A stretch of 64,000 nt of DNA from assembly GCF_014218275.1 (NCBI RefSeq), contig NZ_AP023213.1:1342001-1406000 (forward strand), given 5' to 3'. The position numbers and the translations under genes were made by a program. The notes beneath the pieces are model-generated. The model saw nothing but the letters and a program-made list of their open reading frames with translations, was not told the DNA's origin and made no database searches. Of the stretch, positions 18,169 to 27,776 are shown in pieces (position 1 is the stretch's first letter; every line of letters begins with the position of its first letter). Source of the stretch: Citrifermentans bremense (GTDB lineage Bacteria > Desulfobacterota > Desulfuromonadia > Geobacterales > Geobacteraceae).

Positions 18169-18615
18169 ATGCAAAAAAGAGTTTTAGCGGCAGGAGACAT
18201 GGTCGATTCGCAGTGCACGCGGTGCAAGGCACTTCTCAACCACACCATCATCGCCATGGTTGACGGCCAGGTGGTCAGGGTAAAGTGCAATACCTGCGGC
18301 AGCGAGCACAACCATCGTCCTGCCAAAGAGCCCAAGGTTACCGCGGCGAAGGCACCCAAGGCGGCCAAAGAGGCCAAAGCGCCTCGCGCCAGGGCGGTCA
18401 AGGCGCCGGCCATCTCCGACGAGGCGGTCTGGGAGGAGATGATCAGCCCGCTCGACCCGGATCTCGCCGTCCCCTACAACATGGAGGGGAAATTCCGGGC
18501 CAACACCCTTATCGCGCACTCCACCTTCGGGATCGGCGTCATAGCCTCGTCGCAGGCAGGAAAGATCGAGGTCGTCTTCAAGACCGGGCGCAAGCTTTTG
18601 AGAAGCGCCTGCTAG
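18169..18615 (+). CDS. Zinc-ribbon protein with lysine/alanine-rich linker
   Basis: A 148-residue protein in three parts. The N-terminus has a two-CxxC zinc ribbon (CTRCKALLNH and CNTCGSEH); a central linker rich in alanine, lysine and proline (about residues 45-85) follows; the compact C-terminal domain has FGIGVI and KIEVVFKTGRKLL, reminiscent of KOW/CarD-like beta domains. The fold suggests a nucleic-acid-binding protein, though the exact function is unknown. The frame is open from 17986; ATG 18169 follows GGGAGGCCC. Its upstream leader contains a terminator. Confidence 0.7.
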   Translation: MQKRVLAAGDMVDSQCTRCKALLNHTIIAMVDGQVVRVKCNTCGSEHNHRPAKEPKVTAAKAPKAAKEAKAPRARAVKAPAISDEAVWEEMISPLDPDLAVPYNMEGKFRANTLIAHSTFGIGVIASSQAGKIEVVFKTGRKLLRSAC

Positions 18616-18632
18616 ATCAACCTGCACGCAGT

Positions 18633-18672
18633 AAAAAGGGGATGGAGCCCTCCAGGCTCCATCCCCTTTTCC
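18633..18672. terminator. Bidirectional intrinsic terminator
   Basis: A perfect 16-bp inverted repeat (arms AAAAGGGGATGGAGCC and its complement) with a 5-base loop lies between two convergent genes. It ends in runs of T on both strands, so it can serve both the zinc-ribbon gene and tex. Confidence 0.9.
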
Positions 18673-18697
18673 TTTTTCCCGGCACTAGCTTCCGTGC

Positions 18698-20962
18698 TTA
18701 CTTCTTCACCCGGAAACCCGCCTTCTCCCACGCCGACTGATCGTTCGCCGGCTTTTCCTTTTGCTGTGGCCTTCTCGCCTCCGGGACCTTGGGCGCTTTC
18801 TCCGGTTCCGCCTGCTTTATCGAGAGCGAGATCCTCTTTCTCTCCGGATCGGCCGAAAGCACCTTCACCTTCACGATCTCTCCGACCTTTACCGCATCGT
18901 TGGGGTCCTTGGTGAACCGGTGCGAGAGCTGGCTTACGTGCACCAGCCCGTCCTGGTGCACCCCTATGTCAACGAAGGCGCCGAAGGCGGCCACGTTGGT
19001 CACCACCCCCTGCAGGATCATCCCCTCCTTGAGGTCGGCGATGGTCACGACGTCCTCGCGGAAGCTAGCGCTCTGGAACTGCTCGCGCGGGTCGCGCCCG
19101 GGTTTCTTCAACTCCGCCAGGATATCCCGCAGCGTCGGGATGCCGATGGTGTCGGTCACGTAGCGCTCGATTTTGATACCGGCCGAAAGCCCCGGGTCCG
19201 CCACCAGTTGTGGCAGGCTCACACCCAGGTCGGCCGCCATCTTCTCGACCACCGCGTAGTTCTCCGGGTGCACCGCCGTGTTGTCCAGCGGATTCTCGCC
19301 CCCCCTGATCCTCAAAAAGCCCGCCGCCTGCTCGAAGGCCTTGGGGCCGAAGCGCGCCACCTTCAAAAGCGCCTGCCGCGACGCGAACGCCCCATGCTCG
19401 TCCCGGTGCCGCATTATGGCCCGCCCCTGGCTCTCGGAGAGGCCGGCGACGTAGGAGAGTAAAGCCCAGGACGCGCTGTTCAGGTCGACGCCGACGAAGT
19501 TGACGCAGGATTCCACCACCGCGTCCAGCGCCTTTTTCAGCAGGGTCTGGTTCACGTCGTGCTGGTACTGTCCCACCCCGATGCTCTTGGGATCAATCTT
19601 CACCAGCTCGGCGAGCGGGTCCTGGAGCCTCCTCCCGATGGATATGGCGCCGCGGACGGTGAGGTCGAGTTCGGGGAACTCTTCCCTGGCGATCTCCGAG
19701 GCCGAATAGATGCTGGCACCGGCCTCGTTCACCATCACGGTGTCCGCTTTTATCCCCGCCTTCCTCAAGGCGTCCCGCACGAAGATCTCGGTCTCGCGCC
19801 CCCCGGTGCCGTTGCCGATGGCGATGAGAAGTGAGTCGTTGCGCTTGACCATCCCGATAAGCTCCGCGCCTGCCGCCTCGGCCTTGGCCCCACCGGTATG
19901 CGGGTAGATGGTGACATGCTCCAAAAAGCGCCCGGTCTCGCTGATCGCGGCGAGCTTGCAGCCGGTCCTTAGCCCCGGGTCGATGCCGAGCACCCGCCTT
20001 CCTCCTGCCGGGGGAAGGAGCAGCAGGTTCTTCAGGTTCTGCGCGAAGACGGCGATGGCCGCCTCGTCGGCGCGGGTCTTCGCCTCCAGTCTCAGCTCCA
20101 CCTCGATAGAGGGGGCGATGAGCCGCTTGTAGGCGTCGGCGGCCGCCGCTTCCAGGATCCCCTTGAAGATGCTCTCCCGCTTGACCAGCGCCCCCTTGAG
20201 CCTCCCGACGATCTCCTCTTCCGGCGCGAGCAGGGTGAGCCTCAGCACGTCTTCCTTTTCGCCGCGCCGCATGGCGAGCATGCGGTGGGACGGTATCGAC
20301 TTCAGCGGCTCCTGGTAGTCGTAGTACATCTGGAATTTTCCGTCCCGGTCGGCACCTTCGCCGATCAGCTGCGAGCCGAATATCCCCTGCTCCCTGGTCA
20401 GGTCGCGCACCATGCCGCGCAGCTCCGCGTTCTCGGAAAGCTGCTCGGCTATGATGTGGGCAGCACCTTCCAGGGCCGCCTCCGCATCGGGCACCCCCAG
20501 CTCGGCGTTGACGAAGGGGGCCGCCGCCTCTGCGGGGCTTCCCGCCGTCAACTCCTGCGCCGAGATCAGCTCGGCCAGGGGCTCCAGGCCCCTCTCCCGC
20601 GCGATGGTGGCCTTGGTCCGGCGCTTCGGCTTGTAGGGGAGGTACAGGTCCTCCAGGTCGGTCTTCTTGCGGCAGGCTGCGATCCGGGCAGAGAGCTCCG
20701 GGGTCAGTTTTCCCTGCTCCTCGATGCTTTTCAGCACCGTGGCCTTGCGCTCGGCAAGCTCGCGGTGGTAGATCAGCAGGTCCTCGATCTGTCGGATCTG
20801 GACCTCGTCCAGCTCCCCGGTCTGCTCCTTGCGGTAGCGCGCGATGAAGGGGACGGTCCCCCCCTCGTTCAAAAGCGCCACCGTCTGGAGCACGCCGCCG
20901 CGCGGCAGCCCGCTTTCTTCGACTATGATTTCAAGCAGTTGAGGTGTGTCTGTTGCGTGCAT
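18698..20962 (-). CDS. tex: Tex-family RNA-binding transcription accessory protein
   Basis: A 754-residue Tex protein: helical N-terminal domain (TVPFIARYRKEQTGELDE), YqgF/RNase H-like domain (RVLGIDPGLRTGCKLA and VMVNEAGASIYSASE), helix-hairpin-helix region (SIGVGQYQHDVNQ, ENPLDNTAVHPE) and a C-terminal S1 RNA-binding domain (EGMILQGVVTNVAAFGAFVD). Tex binds nucleic acid and supports transcription and stress tolerance. The frame extends to 21052, but the start at 20962 is preceded by a GGAGGAG ribosome site and yields the canonical N-terminus. A lysine-rich tail follows the S1 domain. Confidence 0.95.
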   Translation of the reverse strand: MHATDTPQLLEIIVEESGLPRGGVLQTVALLNEGGTVPFIARYRKEQTGELDEVQIRQIEDLLIYHRELAERKATVLKSIEEQGKLTPELSARIAACRKKTDLEDLYLPYKPKRRTKATIARERGLEPLAELISAQELTAGSPAEAAAPFVNAELGVPDAEAALEGAAHIIAEQLSENAELRGMVRDLTREQGIFGSQLIGEGADRDGKFQMYYDYQEPLKSIPSHRMLAMRRGEKEDVLRLTLLAPEEEIVGRLKGALVKRESIFKGILEAAAADAYKRLIAPSIEVELRLEAKTRADEAAIAVFAQNLKNLLLLPPAGGRRVLGIDPGLRTGCKLAAISETGRFLEHVTIYPHTGGAKAEAAGAELIGMVKRNDSLLIAIGNGTGGRETEIFVRDALRKAGIKADTVMVNEAGASIYSASEIAREEFPELDLTVRGAISIGRRLQDPLAELVKIDPKSIGVGQYQHDVNQTLLKKALDAVVESCVNFVGVDLNSASWALLSYVAGLSESQGRAIMRHRDEHGAFASRQALLKVARFGPKAFEQAAGFLRIRGGENPLDNTAVHPENYAVVEKMAADLGVSLPQLVADPGLSAGIKIERYVTDTIGIPTLRDILAELKKPGRDPREQFQSASFREDVVTIADLKEGMILQGVVTNVAAFGAFVDIGVHQDGLVHVSQLSHRFTKDPNDAVKVGEIVKVKVLSADPERKRISLSIKQAEPEKAPKVPEARRPQQKEKPANDQSAWEKAGFRVKK

Positions 20963-21085
20963 GCTCACTGTTTCTCCTCCCGAAAAAGAGGGTACTTCTA
21001 ACACTCTTTGCGAGCATCGGGCAAGAACTTTCCCGTAACGCCGTGCTTTCACGGCTGCAAGCGCCCGGCGCCCCTCTCACGCTTC

Positions 21086-21114
21086 TTGACCGGACCGGTG
21101 AAAACGGCTATTCT
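21086..21114 (+). promoter_or_regulatory. Sigma-70-like promoter of the dCMP deaminase-nrdR-rib cluster
   Basis: TTGACC (21086-21091), a 17-base spacer and TATTCT (21109-21114) lie 30 bases before the dCMP deaminase start, the first gene of a tightly packed + strand run through ribE. Confidence 0.6.
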
Positions 21115-21143
21115 GGCCAAATTTCAAATGAGAGGGACTATTT

Positions 21144-21599
21144 ATGGGCCGTCCGAGTTGGGATGAGTATTTCATCGAAATCACACGCCTGGTAGCCAAG
21201 CGCTCCACCTGTCTCAGGCGGCAGGTGGGGGCGGTGCTGGTCAAGGACAAGAACATCCTTGCCACCGGCTACAACGGTGCACCATCCGGGACCGCCCATT
21301 GCCTCGACATAGGGTGCCTCAGGGAGAAGATGGGGATCCCGTCCGGCGAGCGCCACGAGCTCTGCCGCGGCCTCCACGCCGAGCAAAACGCCATCATCCA
21401 GGCGGCGAAGCACGGCACCTCCATAGAGGGGGCGACCCTTTACTGCAACACCATGCCCTGCATCATCTGCTCGAAGATGGTGATCAACTCCGGGATCAAG
21501 CGCGTGGTGTACCTCTCGGGGTACCCGGACCAGCTTGCCGAGGAGATGATCCGGGAGTCCGGTATCCTCGTCGAGAAATACGAGGAGCCCCAGTCATGA
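21144..21599 (+). CDS. Deoxycytidylate (dCMP) deaminase, ComEB-like
   Basis: A 151-residue zinc-dependent deaminase that converts dCMP to dUMP for thymidylate synthesis. The catalytic HAEQNAI (proton-shuttling glutamate and zinc ligand) and the paired zinc cysteines in PCIIC are both present, as is the YNGAPSG substrate loop typical of dCMP deaminases. Its stop overlaps the nrdR start (ATGA), so the two nucleotide-metabolism genes are translationally coupled. Confidence 0.93.
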   Translation: MGRPSWDEYFIEITRLVAKRSTCLRRQVGAVLVKDKNILATGYNGAPSGTAHCLDIGCLREKMGIPSGERHELCRGLHAEQNAIIQAAKHGTSIEGATLYCNTMPCIICSKMVINSGIKRVVYLSGYPDQLAEEMIRESGILVEKYEEPQS

Positions 21600-22048
21600 A
21601 GTGCCCGTTCTGCAATTTCTCCGACAGCAAGGTAGTCGACTCCCGACCCGACAAGGGGGGAGCCGCCATCAGGCGCCGGCGCGAGTGCGAGTCGTGCGGC
21701 AAGCGTTTCACCACTCACGAGCGGGTCGAGGAGGTCCTCCCCCTGGTCACCAAGAGGGACGGCAGGCGCGAGCCCTTCGAGCGGATGAAGCTCGTCAACG
21801 GGATCCAGAAGGCGTGCGAGAAGCGTCCGGTCTCGGTGGAGACCATCGAGAAGATGGTCGACCGCCTGGAGACGCGCCTGCAGGAAAGCGGCGAGAGGGA
21901 GATCCCCACCACCACGCTCGGCGAGTGGATCATGTCGGAGTTGCACGGCATCGACCAGGTCGCCTACGTCCGCTTCGCCTCGGTCTACCGCTCCTTCAAG
22001 GACATCAACGAGTTCATGGAAGAGCTGCAGGACCTTTTGAAGAAGTAG
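21596..22048 (+). CDS. nrdR: Transcriptional repressor NrdR of ribonucleotide reductase genes
   Basis: A 150-residue NrdR. The N-terminal zinc ribbon (MKCPFC ... CESCGKRF) binds DNA (NrdR boxes), and the following ATP-cone senses ATP/dATP ([12 protein letters not shown]). The length and the [13 protein letters not shown] motif are canonical. It overlaps the upstream deaminase gene by four bases and lies just before the riboflavin genes, an arrangement common in bacteria. Confidence 0.97.
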   Translation: MKCPFCNFSDSKVVDSRPDKGGAAIRRRRECESCGKRFTTHERVEEVLPLVTKRDGRREPFERMKLVNGIQKACEKRPVSVETIEKMVDRLETRLQESGEREIPTTTLGEWIMSELHGIDQVAYVRFASVYRSFKDINEFMEELQDLLKK

Positions 22049-22057
22049 GGGGGAGAG

Positions 22058-23167
22058 ATGTCTGACCTACACCTTAAAATGATGCGGCTCGCGCTTGCCG
22101 AGGCGAGAAAGGGAGTCGGCAAGACCGCCCCCAACCCCGCCGTCGGCTGCGTCATTGTCCGCGACGGCGAGGTGGTCGGGCGCGGCTGGCACAAGAAGGC
22201 GGGGACCCCGCACGCCGAGGTGCATGCACTTGCCGCCGCCGGCGCGAAGGCGGCCGGTGCCGACGCCTACGTGACGCTCGAGCCCTGCTCCCACTTCGGC
22301 AAGACACCTCCCTGCGCCAAGGCGCTCATCGAGGCGAAAGTGGCCCGGGTCTTCGTGGCCATGGTCGACCCCAACCCGCGGGTCTCCGGCAGGGGAATAG
22401 AGATGCTCCGGGAGGCGGGGATAGCGGTCGAGGTCGGGCTTTTGGCAGAGGAGAGCCGCGAGCTGAACCTCCCCTTCATCAAGTGGATCCAGACCAGGCT
22501 CCCTTTCGTAGTGCTGAAGAGCGCGCTGACTTTGGACGGCAAAAGCGCGACGGTAAGCGGCGATTCCAAGTGGGTGACCGGCGACCGTGCCCGGCGCGAG
22601 GTGCACCGGCTGCGCGGGCGCCTCGACGCCATCATGGTCGGCGTCGGAACCGTGGTGAAGGACGATCCCCTTCTGACCTGCAGGGTCCCCGGCGGCAAGG
22701 ACCCGCTGCGGGTGATCGTCGACTCGACCCTGAGGATACCGCTTCATGCAGCGATCCTCGATGTGCAGTCGAAAGCCGGAACCGTCATAGCCACCTGCAG
22801 CGCGGACCAGGCGAAGATGGAGGCGCTCAGGGCGCGCGGCGCCGAGGTCCTCAGCTGCCGCGAGACAGATGGACGTGTCGATCTCACCGACCTTTTCGCG
22901 CAGCTGGGGGCGCGCGGCGTGCAGTCCATGCTGCTCGAAGGTGGCAGTCACCTGGCGGGCGCAACCCTTCGTGCCGGGCTCATCGACAAATGCATGATCT
23001 TCCTGGCGCCGAAGCTCGTGGGAGGGGCCGGCATGGGACTCTTCGCAGGAGAGGGGGCGTTCCTCATGGCGGACGCCATCGCTCTCGAAGAGGTGAGGGT
23101 AAAGCGGGTGGGGGTCGACCTCCTGGTGGAAGGCATCCCGGTAAAACCAAAAAGTCAGAACCATTAG
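22058..23167 (+). CDS. ribD: Bifunctional riboflavin biosynthesis deaminase/reductase RibD
   Basis: A 369-residue RibD. The N-terminal cytidine-deaminase-like domain has the zinc motif HAEVHAL and PCSHFGKTPPC; the C-terminal reductase domain has SALTLDGKSA and ESMLLEGGSH-like signatures. It performs the second and third steps of riboflavin synthesis from the GTP product of RibA. GGGGGGAGAG precedes its ATG. It begins the rib gene run ribD-ribE-ribBA-ribH. Confidence 0.96.
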   Translation: MSDLHLKMMRLALAEARKGVGKTAPNPAVGCVIVRDGEVVGRGWHKKAGTPHAEVHALAAAGAKAAGADAYVTLEPCSHFGKTPPCAKALIEAKVARVFVAMVDPNPRVSGRGIEMLREAGIAVEVGLLAEESRELNLPFIKWIQTRLPFVVLKSALTLDGKSATVSGDSKWVTGDRARREVHRLRGRLDAIMVGVGTVVKDDPLLTCRVPGGKDPLRVIVDSTLRIPLHAAILDVQSKAGTVIATCSADQAKMEALRARGAEVLSCRETDGRVDLTDLFAQLGARGVQSMLLEGGSHLAGATLRAGLIDKCMIFLAPKLVGGAGMGLFAGEGAFLMADAIALEEVRVKRVGVDLLVEGIPVKPKSQNH

Positions 23168-23179
23168 AGGTTTTTCTTC

Positions 23180-23824
23180 ATGTTCACAGGTTTGATAGAA
23201 ACGGTTGGCGAGCTGGTCTCCATCGAGAAGCGGGGCGCCTCGGGAAGCCTCACGGTTAAGACGTCGCTCCCCTTGGACGAAGTCCCCATCGGCGCCTCGA
23301 TCGCAGTCAACGGCGCCTGCCTCACCGTGGTCCGCAAAGGGGGGGGCGCGGTGACCTTCGACATCTCCCCCGAAACCATCGACCGCACCGGCTTCAAGAA
23401 CCTGAAAAGCGGCTCTCCGGTCAACATGGAGCGCGCCATGAGGCTTTCCGACCGACTGGACGGGCACCTGGTCTCCGGGCACGTCGACTGCGTCGCCACC
23501 GTGATCGAGCGCCGGGAGGTCGCAGGCAACATCGTCTTCTCCTTCCGCTTCCCGCGCGAGTTCGGCAAGTACATAGCCTCCAAGGGCTCGGTCGCCATCG
23601 ACGGGATCAGCCTCACCGTGAACACGGCCGGCCCCGACAGCTTCAGCATCAACGTGATACCGCACACCGCGGCAAAGACCACGCTCATCTCCAAGCGGGT
23701 GGGGGACGAGGTCAACATCGAGACGGACCTTTTGTGCCGCTACCTCGAGCGCTTGCTCTTGGGGAGGGAGGGGAGCGGCGAAGGAGTGACGCTGGACCTG
23801 CTGGCAAAAACAGGGTTCCTGTAA
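23180..23824 (+). CDS. ribE: Riboflavin synthase alpha subunit
   Basis: A 214-residue riboflavin synthase made of two similar lumazine-binding barrels, starting MFTGLIETVG with the second repeat beginning around residue 98 (DGHLVSGHVD). It dismutates two 6,7-dimethyl-8-ribityllumazine molecules into riboflavin. Both barrels carry the NGACLTV / DGISLTV core motif. No FMN riboswitch is seen before ribD or ribBA. Confidence 0.96.
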   Translation: MFTGLIETVGELVSIEKRGASGSLTVKTSLPLDEVPIGASIAVNGACLTVVRKGGGAVTFDISPETIDRTGFKNLKSGSPVNMERAMRLSDRLDGHLVSGHVDCVATVIERREVAGNIVFSFRFPREFGKYIASKGSVAIDGISLTVNTAGPDSFSINVIPHTAAKTTLISKRVGDEVNIETDLLCRYLERLLLGREGSGEGVTLDLLAKTGFL

Positions 23825-23932
23825 CGGCTTTCTCTTTCACTTTGCCCCTTTTTTTGTTATGGTCGACGATCTAGATTCAGTTACCGGAGCTGGTGCATCC
23901 ATTCCCGCTCAGAGTAAGAGAGGTTAAAAAAC

Positions 23933-25135
23933 ATGTCTGTTGCAAGCATAGAGGAAGCGATTGAGGAGATCAGGGCCGGCAGGATGGTCATCCTCGCCGA
24001 CGACGAGGACCGCGAGAACGAGGGCGACCTCACCATGGCGGCCCAGTGCGTCACGCCGGAGGCCATCAACTTCATGGCGAAATACGGCCGCGGCCTGATC
24101 TGCCTTACCATGACCTCGGAGCGCTGCGACCGTCTCGACCTGCAGCCGATGGTCCAGACCAACACTTCATCCTTCGGCACCGCCTTCACCGTTTCCATCG
24201 AGGCGAAGAAGGGGGTCACCACCGGCATCTCGGCGGCGGACCGCGCCCATACCATACTCACCGCCGTGGCACCCGATGCCACCGCGGCCGACCTCGCCAG
24301 GCCGGGCCACATCTTCCCGCTCAGGGCCCGCAACGGCGGCGTCCTGGTCCGCTCCGGGCAGACCGAGGGCTCGGTCGATCTCGCGCGTCTGGCCGGGTTG
24401 GAGCCTGCCGGCGTCATCTGCGAGATCATGAACGACGACGGCACCATGTCGCGCATGCCCGAATTGAAGAAGTTCGCCAAGGAGCACGGCATCAAGGTCT
24501 GCACCGTGGCCGACCTCGTCGCCTACCGCCTGAAGCACGAGTCGCTGGTGCGCCGCTCCGTCGACGTCGCGCTCCCGAGCCAGTACGGCAGCTTCCGCGC
24601 CGTGGCCTTCGAAAACGACATCGACAAGCTGGAGCACCTGGCCCTGGTCAAGGGGGACATCAAGGGTGACGAGCCGGTGCTGGTGCGGGTCCATTCCGAG
24701 TGCCTCACCGGGGACGTCTTCGGCAGTGTCAGGTGCGACTGCGCCGACCAGCTGCACAGCGCCATGGAGCGGATCGAGAAGGAAGGGAAGGGGGTCATCC
24801 TCTACATGCGCCAGGAAGGGCGCGGCATCGGGCTCACCAACAAGCTGAAGGCCTACGCGCTGCAGGACCAGGGGCACGACACCGTGGAGGCGAACCTGGC
24901 GCTCGGCTTCAAGGCGGACCTCAGGGACTACGGCATCGGCGCGCAGATCCTGGTGAACCTGGGCGTGAAGAAGATCCGGCTCATGACCAACAACCCGAAG
25001 AAGCTCATCGGTCTCCAGGGGTACGGCATCAACATCGTGGAGCGCGTTCCCATCGAGATCCCGGCTTCCAAGTGCAATGAGAAGTACCTGAAGACCAAGC
25101 GCGAGAAGATGGGGCATCTGCTGGAGAATATTTAA
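23933..25135 (+). CDS. ribBA: Bifunctional DHBP synthase / GTP cyclohydrolase II RibBA
   Basis: A 400-residue fusion. Residues 1-200 are DHBP synthase ([11 protein letters not shown] active-site loop; THAGVITA-equivalent GHIFPLRA), and residues 205-400 are GTP cyclohydrolase II with its zinc site [14 protein letters not shown] and RQEGRGIGL. It supplies both branches of riboflavin synthesis. The start ATG at 23933 follows AGAGAGGTT. RibBA and RibH are separated by a low-complexity 150-base gap. Confidence 0.97.
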   Translation: MSVASIEEAIEEIRAGRMVILADDEDRENEGDLTMAAQCVTPEAINFMAKYGRGLICLTMTSERCDRLDLQPMVQTNTSSFGTAFTVSIEAKKGVTTGISAADRAHTILTAVAPDATAADLARPGHIFPLRARNGGVLVRSGQTEGSVDLARLAGLEPAGVICEIMNDDGTMSRMPELKKFAKEHGIKVCTVADLVAYRLKHESLVRRSVDVALPSQYGSFRAVAFENDIDKLEHLALVKGDIKGDEPVLVRVHSECLTGDVFGSVRCDCADQLHSAMERIEKEGKGVILYMRQEGRGIGLTNKLKAYALQDQGHDTVEANLALGFKADLRDYGIGAQILVNLGVKKIRLMTNNPKKLIGLQGYGINIVERVPIEIPASKCNEKYLKTKREKMGHLLENI

Positions 25136-25283
25136 AGGCAGAGATAAGGCAAAAGAGATAAAGCAGATAAAGATTAAGATTTAGAAAAGGCTTAGGCTCA
25201 ATCTTAATCTTAGTCTCAATCTTGTTTTCTAGTCTCAACTCAATCTTAATCTTAATCTCAATCTGGATTTACCAGGAGTGACT
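25136..25283. repeat. Low-complexity purine/pyrimidine repeat between ribBA and ribH
   Basis: The gap holds purine-rich AGATAAAG/AGATTAAGATT repeats followed by several copies of CTCAATCTTAATCTTA on the same strand. The two halves are complementary in part, so a long imperfect hairpin is possible. No T-run terminator follows and no ORF is present. Confidence 0.55.
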
Positions 25284-25751
25284 ATGCCAAAATATGTAGA
25301 GGGAAAACTCAACGCCGAGGGGCTCAGGTTCGGTATCGTAGTCGGCCGTTTCAACAGCTTCATCGGCGAGCGCCTGCTCGAAGGGGCACTCGACGCGCTG
25401 CTGCGCCACGGCGCCGACGACGCGCAGATCACCGTGGTCCGGGTCCCCGGGGCCTTCGAGATCCCGCTCACCGCGCAGAAGATGGCCGCTACCGGCAACT
25501 ACGACGCCCTCATCTGCCTGGGCGCCGTGATCCGCGGCTCCACCCCCCACTTCGACTACGTGTCCTCCGAGGTCTCCAAGGGGATCGCCCACGTATCGCT
25601 TGCCACCGGCGTCCCCGTGGCCTTCGGAGTGCTGACCACCGACACCATCGAGCAGGCGATCGAGCGCGCCGGGACCAAGGCCGGCAACAAGGGCTTCGAC
25701 GCCGCCATGACCGTGATCGAAACCGCCAACGTCTTCAAGGAGATGAAATAA
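25284..25751 (+). CDS. ribH: 6,7-dimethyl-8-ribityllumazine synthase
   Basis: A 155-residue lumazine synthase, which condenses the pyrimidine and DHBP products. Seen: [11 protein letters not shown] near the start, [10 protein letters not shown], the phosphate-binding [14 protein letters not shown] and [20 protein letters not shown] lies six bases upstream, but it abuts the ACCAGGAG ribosome site, so the ATG at 25284 is chosen. NusB follows immediately, a widespread gene pair. Confidence 0.97.
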   Translation: MPKYVEGKLNAEGLRFGIVVGRFNSFIGERLLEGALDALLRHGADDAQITVVRVPGAFEIPLTAQKMAATGNYDALICLGAVIRGSTPHFDYVSSEVSKGIAHVSLATGVPVAFGVLTTDTIEQAIERAGTKAGNKGFDAAMTVIETANVFKEMK

Positions 25752-26189
25752 TTGACGACACGCAGAGAAGGTAGAGAACTTGCGCTGCAGGCGCTTTATT
25801 CCAAGGACCTGGTGCTGCAGGATGCCAACACCACGCTGAAGAGGATCACCGAGAGCTTCAGCGAGGGTGAGGAGCCGACCCTCTCGGTCAACTCCAAGGC
25901 TTACGCCTTCGCTTCCGAGCTGGTGAACGGTGTGGTGAGCAACCTGCAGGCGATCGACAGCCGCATCGCGGAGAAGTCCAAGCACTGGAGCATGGCCCGC
26001 ATGGCGCGCGTGGACCTCAACATCCTGCGCCTGGCCGTGTTCGAGCTTTTGTACCGCCCGGACATTCCGAAGAACGTCACCATGAACGAGGCCATCGAGG
26101 TCGCCAAGAAGTTCGGCGCCGACGATTCCGCCTCCTTCGTCAACGGCATTCTCGACGAGATCGCCTCGACTGTGACGGACAAAGAGTAG
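25752..26189 (+). CDS. nusB: Transcription antitermination factor NusB
   Basis: A 145-residue all-helical NusB, which binds boxA RNA with NusE (S10) and supports rRNA transcription antitermination. It starts with TTG directly behind the ribH stop ([16 protein letters not shown], a signature helix) and contains [17 protein letters not shown]. Coupling to ribH explains the weak start. Confidence 0.95.
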   Translation: MTTRREGRELALQALYSKDLVLQDANTTLKRITESFSEGEEPTLSVNSKAYAFASELVNGVVSNLQAIDSRIAEKSKHWSMARMARVDLNILRLAVFELLYRPDIPKNVTMNEAIEVAKKFGADDSASFVNGILDEIASTVTDKE

Positions 26190-26285
26190 CCGCAGCGAGT
26201 CCGCGCCGAAAGGGTGCGGGCGATGCGCGACCTCCTCTGTTTAGCCAGCTGTAAAAAATTATCATGTACTGACCAACGAGGGATT

Positions 26286-27596
26286 ATGAAAGAGATAAAG
26301 ATTGGCCTTCTCGGTTTCGGCACCATCGGCGCCGGTGTGGTAAAGCTTCTTGCCGCGAACAGCGCGCTCTTGACGGAGAAAACCGGCACCCGGATCTCCC
26401 TGAAGAGCATCGTCGACCTCGACATCACCACCGACCGCGGCGTCAGCACCGAAGGGATCGTCCTCACCCGCAACGCCGAGGAAGTGCTGACCGATCCGGA
26501 AATCTCCATAATCATCGAGCTGATCGGCGGCTACGAGCCCGCCCGCAGCTTCGTCCTTAAGGCCATCTCCCACGGCAAGCACGTGGTTACCGCCAACAAG
26601 GCGCTTCTCGCCGTGCACGGCGAGGAGATCTACGCTGCCGCCAAGGCAAACGGCGTCGAGGTCCTCTTCGAGGCAGCGGTGGGCGGCGGGATCCCCGTCC
26701 TTTCCGCCATCAAGGGGAACCTCGCCGGGAACCGTTTCTCCACCGTGCTCGGCATCGTGAACGGCACCTGCAACTACATCCTGACCCGGATGACCCACGA
26801 CGGGGCCGACTTCTCCGAGGTGCTGAAGAGCGCCCAGGAGCTTGGCTACGCCGAGGCTGACCCCACCTTCGACATCGAGGGGGTCGACACGGCGCACAAG
26901 CTCTGCATCCTGCTTTCGCTTTGCTTCGGCACCAAGATCGACCTGAAGGACATCTACTCCGAAGGGATCACCTCGATCTCCTCCGAGGACGTCGACTTCG
27001 CCAAGTCCTTCGGCTACAGGATCAAGCTCCTGGCGATAGGGAAGATGGACGGAGGCCAGATCGAGGCGCGCGTGCACCCGACCATGATCCCGATCGACTA
27101 CCCGCTGGCCGACGTGCACGGCGTGTTCAACGCCATCAGGCTAACCGGCGACTTCATCGGCCCGGTGATGTTCTACGGCAGGGGCGCCGGGATGGACGCC
27201 ACCGCGAGCGCCGTCGTTGGCGACGTCATCGATCTTTCCCGCAACATGGGCGTCGGCATCTCCCGCCGCTGCGCGCCTCTTGGCTACCTCGACGAGAAGG
27301 TAAGCAACCTCCCCATCAAGCCCATGGGCGAGATCGTCAGCAAGTACTATATCCGCTTCCAGGCCCTGGACCGTCCCGGCGTGCTGGCGCGCATCGCCGG
27401 AGCCCTGGGCGCCAGCGGCATCAGCATCGCCTCCATGCTGCAGAGCGCGAGGAGCGCCAGCGAAGTGGTTCCCATCGTCATCATGACCCACGAGGCGCGT
27501 GAAGCGGACGTACGCCGCTCCCTTGCCGAGATCGACACCTTCGAGGTCATCCGCGGCAAGAGCACCTTCATCAGGATTGAGGACAACCTCGAATAG
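26286..27596 (+). CDS. hom: Homoserine dehydrogenase
   Basis: A 436-residue homoserine dehydrogenase: NAD(P)-binding GLLGFGTIGAGV, catalytic region VTANKALLA, GGGIPVLSAIKGNL and the C-terminal ACT domain (about residues 350-436, RPGVLARIAGALGASGIS) that usually mediates threonine feedback. The frame begins earlier at 26214, but the ATG at 26286 behind GAGGG gives the canonical start. It reduces aspartate semialdehyde to homoserine for threonine and methionine. Confidence 0.95.
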   Translation: MKEIKIGLLGFGTIGAGVVKLLAANSALLTEKTGTRISLKSIVDLDITTDRGVSTEGIVLTRNAEEVLTDPEISIIIELIGGYEPARSFVLKAISHGKHVVTANKALLAVHGEEIYAAAKANGVEVLFEAAVGGGIPVLSAIKGNLAGNRFSTVLGIVNGTCNYILTRMTHDGADFSEVLKSAQELGYAEADPTFDIEGVDTAHKLCILLSLCFGTKIDLKDIYSEGITSISSEDVDFAKSFGYRIKLLAIGKMDGGQIEARVHPTMIPIDYPLADVHGVFNAIRLTGDFIGPVMFYGRGAGMDATASAVVGDVIDLSRNMGVGISRRCAPLGYLDEKVSNLPIKPMGEIVSKYYIRFQALDRPGVLARIAGALGASGISIASMLQSARSASEVVPIVIMTHEAREADVRRSLAEIDTFEVIRGKSTFIRIEDNLE

Positions 27597-27623
27597 ATAA
27601 AGAAGGCGAGTGCAAAAGCAAAA

Positions 27624-27656
27624 AGAGCGGGGTCAATTGACCCCGCCCTTTTTTGT
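27624..27656 (+). terminator. Intrinsic terminator after hom
   Basis: A perfect palindrome GCGGGGTCAATTGACCCCGC sits about 30 bases past the hom stop and is followed by CCTTTTTTG. Confidence 0.9.
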
Positions 27657-27776
27657 TTCAAACCCGCTAAACCCGTAGCTCAAAAAGACTCGGAACGGCG
27701 TTCAGAAGGTTTTTGCTTTTGTCTTGCCTCAGTGGTTCCTCTGTGTACCTCTGTGGTGAGTGCCTTTTGCCTTGCC

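Noticed and set aside
20285-21001. Long ORFs on the strand opposite tex and the rib genes
   Set aside because: They are shadow frames produced by high GC content and lack any domain or ribosome site.
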